Below are positions 58,178-64,000 of a stretch of 64,000 nucleotides of DNA, piece after piece. The notes under the pieces are model-generated. The model worked only from the letters and a program-made list of their open reading frames with translations, was not told the DNA's origin and ran no database searches. Made by a program: the position numbers and the translations under genes. The stretch is taken from NCBI GenBank assembly GCA_938075675.1, contig CALJHE010000006.1, positions 124,001 to 188,000 on the forward strand. The letters run 5' to 3'. Numbering within the stretch: the stretch's first letter is position 1; the number at the start of each line of letters is the position of its first letter. This DNA is from Candidatus Poseidoniaceae archaeon. Its GTDB lineage: Archaea; Thermoplasmatota; Poseidoniia; Poseidoniales; Poseidoniaceae.

Positions 58178-58633
58178 ATGGACAACCCATTAGACATTGA
58201 GATTGAGACCATGGACGGCGAGAACACTACATTGAAGGCTTTGGGTGACGAAGGAACTGAGCATTGGGTTGTTGTTAATGTCGCAAGTGCATGTGGTTTT
58301 ACTCGTCAATACGCTGGTCTACAGACGCTTTCTCAGCAAGATGGAGTTACAGTCGTAGGTTTTCCCTGCAATCAATTCGGTGCTCAAGAACCTGGAACGC
58401 ACCAAGAAATCTGTGATTTCACAGCAGAGAAGTTTGAAGTTGATTTTCCACTGATGGCTAAGATTGATGTCAAAGGGGACGCATCCACGCCATTGTTTCA
58501 GGCTCTTTCTACTTCAACAGATGCTTCAGGATACACGGGTGACATTCGCTGGAACTTTGCAAAATTCGTCATCAACGCTGACGGCAATGTTTCGAGATTC
58601 ACAAGCAGTGATGAGCCTGAAGAGCTACTCTGA
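58178..58633 (+). CDS. Glutathione peroxidase-family thiol peroxidase (Cys type)
   Basis: 'VVVNVASACGFTRQYAGLQ', 'GFPCNQFGAQEPGT', 'IRWNFAKFVINADGNVSRF'. ATG 58178 preferred to ORF start 58016. Confidence 0.93.
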   Translation: MDNPLDIEIETMDGENTTLKALGDEGTEHWVVVNVASACGFTRQYAGLQTLSQQDGVTVVGFPCNQFGAQEPGTHQEICDFTAEKFEVDFPLMAKIDVKGDASTPLFQALSTSTDASGYTGDIRWNFAKFVINADGNVSRFTSSDEPEELL

Positions 58634-58636
58634 TGT

Positions 58637-59302
58637 TCACTCGAGGTCAAATGCGCCGGGCTTGAACACCCATCGGTACTCATCCTCTCGATCATAGTAT
58701 GCCTTCACTCGTGGGTCATTTGCTACTTTGTCGTGATACTTCAAGAGGGTCGGGTATGCATGAGCCATTGCTGAATCAATTCCGTCAAACTGCCCTGAAA
58801 ACATCATAAAAATGTTGAGGAAGGCTTTGACATCAGCGAGTGTCATGTCTTCAGTATCTGCCAACCATCCAGTTGTTGATTTGTTGAACAGTGATTCTAA
58901 GTCCTTCAAGCCGAGGTCCAGTTTTGTTCCTTCAACGAACAGGGCCTTACGTGCTGCGATGCGCTCATCGAGGTCTTCGATTCTAAATGTCGGAGTGAAC
59001 TCAGTTCTCCACCCTTGAATGAGTTCGAGGATTTCATCAACCTTTCCTCGAACAAAGAGGTCTTCAGGTTCGAGTCCAGCGACTGCAGCAGCGTATCTCA
59101 TTAGCGCACTGGATTCAGCGATTGTGCCTTGAGGTGTCTTGAGCACAGGTAGGAATCCCCATGGCAGTTCTCCGCTTTCCTTGAGGGCTTGGTAACCCTC
59201 CCAATCGACGGTCGTATTCTTCCAAGGCAGTTCTGAAATTTCTAAACAAAGGCGGGTCGGCTCGGCATATCCTGGCGAGTTGAAGTAAATCAGTTCGTGC
59301 AT
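58637..59302 (-). CDS. Glutathione S-transferase family protein (alpha/mu/pi/sigma-like)
   Basis: 'HELIYFNSPGYAEPTRLCLEISELPWK', 'GFLPVLKTPQGTIAESSALMRYAAAVAGL', C-terminal all-helical domain. Confidence 0.87.
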   Translation of the reverse strand: MHELIYFNSPGYAEPTRLCLEISELPWKNTTVDWEGYQALKESGELPWGFLPVLKTPQGTIAESSALMRYAAAVAGLEPEDLFVRGKVDEILELIQGWRTEFTPTFRIEDLDERIAARKALFVEGTKLDLGLKDLESLFNKSTTGWLADTEDMTLADVKAFLNIFMMFSGQFDGIDSAMAHAYPTLLKYHDKVANDPRVKAYYDREDEYRWVFKPGAFDLE

Positions 59303-59347
59303 AGAGTCGGCTCAAAGCCGAGGTTCAAGAAGACTTCGCCAAACCAA

Positions 59348-60754
59348 TCAGGGGCTTACTCTTCGTCGGTCGCGTGGGAACAAGACCGTTTCTCGAACAT
59401 TCTTTGAGCCAGTGAGTTTCATCAAAATGCGCTCAACACCGAGTCCCCATCCAGCATGAGGCGGAACTCCATGTCGGAATCCAGCGACATAGAATTCAAA
59501 TTCTTCTGGGTCAAGTTCCATTGCCTTTAGGTTTTCAATGAGCACATCCATTCGGTGCTCTCTTTGCCCACCGGATGTAAGTTCATCACGGCCGAAATTA
59601 AGGTCGAATCCACGGCTAAGCTGACGGCCAGTGCTCCCATCCTCACCTTCGACATGGTGGATGTAAAACGGCTTGAGGTCCATTGGCCAGCGTGGGAGGA
59701 AGTAAAATTGGGGCAAATCTTCAGCCAGGAGGTCAGAGTTCTCCGCGTCAATATCGTCACCCCATTCGATTTCTCCACCTTTTCGTTGAATCGTTGCAAT
59801 GGCGTCACAGTAGGAAAGTCTCGGGAATGGCAGTTCAGGAACGATGACTTCGATTGGTTCTTCGTCTTGAGTTGCTCGGTAAGTGTTGATTGTAGCGATG
59901 TGTTGTTGGGATTCAGGGTCTTCGGAAACCGATTTCCACATGTGGTGGATCATGCGCTCAAGAACGCCCATAACGTCATCGTCGTTTGCCCAAGAGCATT
60001 CAATATCAAACGATATAAATTCGTTCAAGTGTCGATATGTATCGTGCTTTTCGGCACGGAATGCGGGTCCAATTTCAAACACTCTTTCGAGTCCGCCGGA
60101 CATGCACAGTTGTTTGAACAACTGCGGTGATTGGTTGAGGAATGCAGGAGTGTCGAAGTACATCATCGGAAACAAGTCAGTGCCGCCTTCTGTTGCAGTA
60201 GCCACAATTTTGGGTGTATGTGTTTCAAAAAATCCCTCATTAATCAGTGCTTCACGGCCGTATTGGAGTATCTTTCCTCGCAAATGGAACATGGCGTTGA
60301 CATGCGAGCGTCGCAGGTCAAGGAATCGATTGTCCAGACGGGTGTCAAGTGCGACGTGGACGGTGTCTGTGACGCCGAGAGGAAGAGGGGCTTCGGCACG
60401 GGCGATGACGTTCACTGAGGTTGCAATGACTTCGTATGCAGGGGGTGGAACAGGCTCGCCTTCTTTGGTCTTCGGTGGGCGCTTTTCAGAAACAGTGCCG
60501 GTGAATTGTAAGGTTGATTCACGGGTCATGCGTTGAACCATATCGAGTTCTTCTTCACCAACGTTGTCTTTCTTTAGGAAAATTTGAGTAATTCCAGTTC
60601 CGTCACGCAGGTCGACAAAACAGATGGCGCCTTTGCCTCTGTTTGCTTCCATGAATCCGGATACGGTTACTTCTTGGTCGATGAGTTCAGCGCCTTTGCT
60701 TTGAATTTCACCAAGTGTGTGCGTACGGTATGCAGTCGGAACCCAAGTGCTCAT
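59348..60754 (-). CDS. aspS: Aspartyl-tRNA synthetase (archaeal/eukaryotic type)
   Basis: OB fold 'VTVSGFMEANRGKGAICFVDLRDGTG', motif 2 'FEIGPAFRAEKHDTYRHLNEF', motif 3 'GVPPHAGWGLGVERILMKLTGSKNVRETVLFPRDRRRVSP'. Confidence 0.95.
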   Translation of the reverse strand: MSTWVPTAYRTHTLGEIQSKGAELIDQEVTVSGFMEANRGKGAICFVDLRDGTGITQIFLKKDNVGEEELDMVQRMTRESTLQFTGTVSEKRPPKTKEGEPVPPPAYEVIATSVNVIARAEAPLPLGVTDTVHVALDTRLDNRFLDLRRSHVNAMFHLRGKILQYGREALINEGFFETHTPKIVATATEGGTDLFPMMYFDTPAFLNQSPQLFKQLCMSGGLERVFEIGPAFRAEKHDTYRHLNEFISFDIECSWANDDDVMGVLERMIHHMWKSVSEDPESQQHIATINTYRATQDEEPIEVIVPELPFPRLSYCDAIATIQRKGGEIEWGDDIDAENSDLLAEDLPQFYFLPRWPMDLKPFYIHHVEGEDGSTGRQLSRGFDLNFGRDELTSGGQREHRMDVLIENLKAMELDPEEFEFYVAGFRHGVPPHAGWGLGVERILMKLTGSKNVRETVLFPRDRRRVSP

Positions 60755-60825
60755 AATACGGGGGGTAAGGGTTGAGGACATCAACCATTCGTTTCTTTTC
60801 GGTTGTCAACAGTAGAGTAATTGTG

Positions 60826-60892
60826 TATATTCTTACTGAATATTCCTTTACAGAATATTGTTGGCCAAGAATAAGCGGTTTATTCATATATA
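60826..60892 (+). promoter_or_regulatory. Putative metK promoter: TATA-like box (TTCATATATA, 60883-60892) with upstream AT-rich repeats
   Basis: TATA-like element ~25 nt upstream of ATG 60913; ATATTC/ATATTC/ATATTG elements at 60827, 60840 and 60855. Confidence 0.45.
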
Positions 60893-60912
60893 CCGGGCAA
60901 AGCGCCACTGCC

Positions 60913-62151
60913 ATGACTGGAGACCTGTTTTCATCCGAATCAGTAACACGCGGCCATCCTGATAAACTATGTGATACCATTTCCGACGCTATTGTTGATG
61001 CCTGTTTGGCAATTGACAGCAATGCCCGAGTCGCTGTTGAAACATGCGTCAAAGGAAAGGAAGATATGGGGCTCATTGTGCTTGCAGGTGAAGTTTCACT
61101 CACTGGCGAAGCACCGGATTATGAAGCAGTGGCCCGTGAAGCAGCAGCTCAAGTTGGCTATACCTCACACGCTATCGGCATGGATGCAACCACTTCGCAA
61201 TATACCGAAGTTCAAGTCCACATCACGACCCAATCATCGTACATTGCACAAGGTGTCAATCAAGACTTGCTCGCTCAAGGAGCAGGAGACCAGGGTTTGA
61301 TGTTTGGCTATGCTTGCACAGAAACCGAGGATTTCGAGCAACTCAAAGGCCGATATTTTCCACTCGCAGCAGCGCTTTCTCAGCGCCTGACCCGTCGCCT
61401 AACTCAAGTTCGAGAACAAGGAGTTCTACCTTGGTCGAGGCCTGATGGAAAGTCACAAGTAACTGTTGAATACGACGAAAATGGTGATGTTTCACGAGTC
61501 CATACAGTCATCATTGCTATCCAGCACGATGACAAACTGAAAGACCAATTCGATGGCTCTGAAGAGGAGGAATTGGAATACGTACGTTCGCAAGTGGTTG
61601 AACATGTCGTGAAAGAAGTCATACCCGCTCAACTTCTTGACGAAGATTGCAAAGTAGTGGTCAACGGTACTGGCCGTTTTGCAGACCCTGGAGGTCCATA
61701 CGCTGACGCAGGTCTAACCGGGCGTAAAATCATCGTTGACACTTACGGCGGCATGGGTCGTCACGGCGGTGGCGCTTTCTCAGGAAAAGACCCTTCGAAG
61801 GTCGACCGCTCTGCAGCGTATGCATCTCGCTGGGCAGCCAAGCACGTTGTTGCATCTGGCCTCGCATTACGCTGTGAAATCCAACTGGCTTATGTGATCG
61901 GAATCGCAGAGCCTGTGAGCGTTCGTGTTGAAACCTTTGGAACATCCACCGTTCCAGCACGTGAAATTGCTGAGCGTGTTAAATCGACGTTTGACTTCCG
62001 TCCGGGAGCGATTGCTCGAGATCTCAAACTCCTCAACCCAATTTATTCAGTTACTGCGTCCGGCGGTCACTTTGGTCGCAACCCCGGTTCCGATGGAAGT
62101 TTCCCATGGGAGCAAATTGAGGAAAGTCGAATCAACTCGTTACTCAACTGA
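60913..62151 (+). CDS. metK: S-adenosylmethionine synthetase, bacterial/eukaryotic type
   Basis: 'FSSESVTRGHPDKLCDTISDAIVDACL', 'GAGDQGLMFGYA', 'GGPYADAGLTGRKIIVDTYGGMGRHGGGAFSGKDPSKVDRSAAYASRWAAKHVVASGLA'. Confidence 0.96.
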   Translation: MTGDLFSSESVTRGHPDKLCDTISDAIVDACLAIDSNARVAVETCVKGKEDMGLIVLAGEVSLTGEAPDYEAVAREAAAQVGYTSHAIGMDATTSQYTEVQVHITTQSSYIAQGVNQDLLAQGAGDQGLMFGYACTETEDFEQLKGRYFPLAAALSQRLTRRLTQVREQGVLPWSRPDGKSQVTVEYDENGDVSRVHTVIIAIQHDDKLKDQFDGSEEEELEYVRSQVVEHVVKEVIPAQLLDEDCKVVVNGTGRFADPGGPYADAGLTGRKIIVDTYGGMGRHGGGAFSGKDPSKVDRSAAYASRWAAKHVVASGLALRCEIQLAYVIGIAEPVSVRVETFGTSTVPAREIAERVKSTFDFRPGAIARDLKLLNPIYSVTASGGHFGRNPGSDGSFPWEQIEESRINSLLN

Positions 62152-62167
62152 AAAAGCCAGTTTTGAA

Positions 62168-62182
62168 CGGCCCGTAGGGCCG
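62168..62182. terminator. Hairpin CGGCCC-GTA-GGGCCG after metK
   Basis: Perfect 6-bp inverted repeat with 3-nt loop just after the metK stop. Confidence 0.45.
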
Positions 62183-62223
62183 ATTCACTCAAGTGGTATG
62201 CACGGGTGGCTTGACTTGGTCTT

Positions 62224-64000
62224 ATGTCGAATCGTCCAACTCGTGCCGTCGCCTTTGTGCTCGTGCTGCTGTTCGCAAGCATGTCTCCACTTGCAATGCA
62301 AGTTAGCGCTCACCAGAGCATCCTCTTGTCAACAGACACATCTCATGTCGTCCTCATTGGAGGCGAATCCGGCAATGTCACCTTGACCATCGGAAACAAT
62401 GCTACTGCTATTGAATCATTCAATGTCACTGTCGACACTTCAGGGCTCTCATCCGTTTGGCAAGTTATCCCAAGCGAGAGTACAGTTGAAAATGTCTTTC
62501 CAACATGGAGCAAAAACACAACCATTGTTGTCCGGCTGAGTGAAGGTGCTCTCTCAACCGACAGTGGCTCTTTTGATATTCATGTTACTGAACCTGATCA
62601 AAACTTCAGCAGTTCAATTACGATTTATGTTTCAGTTGCCCCATCGTATAATCCGTCGCTGGATCTCTCGCAAATGGGAGGGCCGCTGACCTCGATGGAG
62701 GCAGGTTCAAACAATACGTATTCGATTGGAGTCGAAAACCTCGGCTCAGTTGAAGACACATTACTCCTCGATGTAGGATTTGAGCCTGATTTGGCAGCAT
62801 GGTGGGCAAATTACACCAATGGCTCAAGCAACAATTCTGGAAATAACACCGGCAACAACACCGGCGGCAACGGTACTGGAAACGGAACGGGCGGCAATGG
62901 AACCGGTAACGGCAACGGGACAGGCGGTAACGGAACAGGCGGCAATGGAACCGGTAACGGCAACGGGACAGGCGGCAATGGCACCGGTACTGGAAACGGA
63001 ACGGGCGGCAATGGAACCGGTACTGGGAACGGAACCGGAAACGGAACCGGAAATGGCACCGGCAGTAACACGACTTTGACCGTAGACAATGTATTGATGT
63101 TTGGCAACAGTTATACTTTCTTCAACTCACTCGGCTCTATGGTCGAAGCAATGGGTGTTACCAACGCTGATGTTGTTGCTGCTGGCGGTAATGACCTGGC
63201 AGATCACTGGGCCAATGTCAATTTTTCAGGAAGCAATTCGAACACTACACTGCGTGACCCAAATATCGATTGGGACTTCGTCGTCTTACAAGACCAAAGC
63301 CAAATTCCCTCATTGCCAACAAACGATTCCAATTGGCAGGCAAGTAAGAACGGTTCAGTCCATCTCGCTACCGAAATCGAAGTTGAAGGTGGAGACTCCG
63401 TGCTTTTCATGACTTGGGGGCGACGCAGCGGCGAATCACCGAACCAATGGCACCAATACAACAACATCAATCAAAACTTTACGGATATGCAAAACCGGTT
63501 AGCCGATGGATACTATCACTATGCAGAGAACATGAGTGCTGCTGGAAATACGGTATGGATTGCACCGGTAGGTCTTGCCTTTGAACACATACACGACTAC
63601 ATCGTCGCAGGTGGAGTCGACCCAACCGCATCGGGCAATACGTTCTACAATTTGTACGACGCAGACGGAAGTCACCCCTCCGCATCAGGCAGTTATCTCG
63701 CTGCTTGTGTACTCTATGCGACCATGACTGGCAATTCACCTGTTGGTTCCAACGATACAGTGTCGCTTAGTGCAGCACTCAAACTTGAACTCCAACAAGC
63801 CGCTGCTGCAACAGTCTTCAACGAAACTTCGCACATCGATTACCCTTGGGAATCCTCTCCATCTCCATCGAGCATGATGATGTCATCTCCCCGTGGACTC
63901 GGTGGAGGTATCCCAAGTGGTTGGAATGTGCATTGGGCCAACGACGAGTATTCGAACATGCCTGCAGGCAGTTCACAAACCGCAAATCTTCACATTTCTG
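62224..64000 (+). CDS. Secreted protein with NEW/CARDB-like N-terminal domain, N/G/T-rich linker and SGNH/GDSL-like hydrolase domain (3' end outside window)
   Basis: ATG 62224 with signal peptide MSNRPTRAVAFVLVLLFASMSPLAMQVSA; open to window end so absent from the ORF track. SGNH blocks 'VLMFGNSYTFFNSLG', 'DFVVLQDQSQIP', 'DADGSHPSASGSYLAA'. Confidence 0.88.
   Translation, partial: MSNRPTRAVAFVLVLLFASMSPLAMQVSAHQSILLSTDTSHVVLIGGESGNVTLTIGNNATAIESFNVTVDTSGLSSVWQVIPSESTVENVFPTWSKNTTIVVRLSEGALSTDSGSFDIHVTEPDQNFSSSITIYVSVAPSYNPSLDLSQMGGPLTSMEAGSNNTYSIGVENLGSVEDTLLLDVGFEPDLAAWWANYTNGSSNNSGNNTGNNTGGNGTGNGTGGNGTGNGNGTGGNGTGGNGTGNGNGTGGNGTGTGNGTGGNGTGTGNGTGNGTGNGTGSNTTLTVDNVLMFGNSYTFFNSLGSMVEAMGVTNADVVAAGGNDLADHWANVNFSGSNSNTTLRDPNIDWDFVVLQDQSQIPSLPTNDSNWQASKNGSVHLATEIEVEGGDSVLFMTWGRRSGESPNQWHQYNNINQNFTDMQNRLADGYYHYAENMSAAGNTVWIAPVGLAFEHIHDYIVAGGVDPTASGNTFYNLYDADGSHPSASGSYLAACVLYATMTGNSPVGSNDTVSLSAALKLELQQAAAATVFNETSHIDYPWESSPSPSSMMMSSPRGLGGGIPSGWNVHWANDEYSNMPAGSSQTANLHIS
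62845..63070 (+). repeat. Degenerate tandem repeat encoding (N-G-T-G-[GN])n linker
   Basis: Repeated units such as ggcggcaatggaaccggtaacggcaacgggacaggcggt read directly; some blocks nearly identical. Confidence 0.93.

Noticed and set aside
58178-58633. Possible selenocysteine GPx
   Set aside because: Peroxidatic position is TGT (Cys); no in-frame TGA or SECIS-like element needed.
59555-60536. Two long plus-strand ORFs (191 and 217 aa) within aspS
   Set aside because: Antisense to a clearly conserved aspartyl-tRNA synthetase; no recognisable family.
62845-63070. Possible CRISPR-like array
   Set aside because: Units are short, contiguous, in frame and have no unique spacers; it is a coding minisatellite.
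62811-63107. Minus-strand ORF encoding a striking (VPFPVPLPP)n proline repeat protein
   Set aside because: Antisense shadow of the NGT-coding repeat; the plus-strand frame has signal peptide and SGNH domain continuity.
1-64000. Defence island, prophage, transposon or rRNA operon
   Set aside because: No recognisable Cas, restriction-modification, integrase, transposase, capsid or rRNA signatures seen on either strand.

Overview
The window looks like a chromosomal segment of a marine Euryarchaeota genome, probably Marine Group II/Poseidoniales. This rests on PolD small subunit (DP1), RFC small subunit, Pelota, GatD, an intron-containing tRNA-Met and multi-kilobase secreted repeat proteins, alongside bacterial-type Fhs and MetK; it is an inference without a database search. 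There are about 36 supportable genes. Three cell-surface giants dominate: a >4,400 aa beta-helix/cadherin-like protein that runs off the left edge, a ~3,070 aa DNRLRE/FN3-like repeat protein, and a partial SGNH-hydrolase protein that runs off the right edge. Strongest leads: (1) a minus-strand locus that looks like the upper 2-aminophenol/2-aminomuconate (kynurenine-type) ring-cleavage pathway: AmnB-like dioxygenase, an AmnA-like subunit fused to an AmnD-like RidA deaminase, an EF-hand-tagged APC permease directly downstream, and an AmnC-like aldehyde dehydrogenase with an asparaginase-family protein and a luciferase-like monooxygenase nearby. (2) An archaeal type IV prepilin module fused in frame to the C-terminus of the >4,400 aa surface protein, with topology suited to release by prepilin peptidase. 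(3) A glutathione-type pair (GST and GPx-like) in an archaeal context. (4) Structured DNA: a four-hairpin array after the giant gene, an inverted repeat whose loop holds both stop codons of a convergent gene pair, and a hypervariable-looking NGT sequon repeat. No rRNA, CRISPR array, transposon or phage was found. All homology calls are from recognised motifs only.
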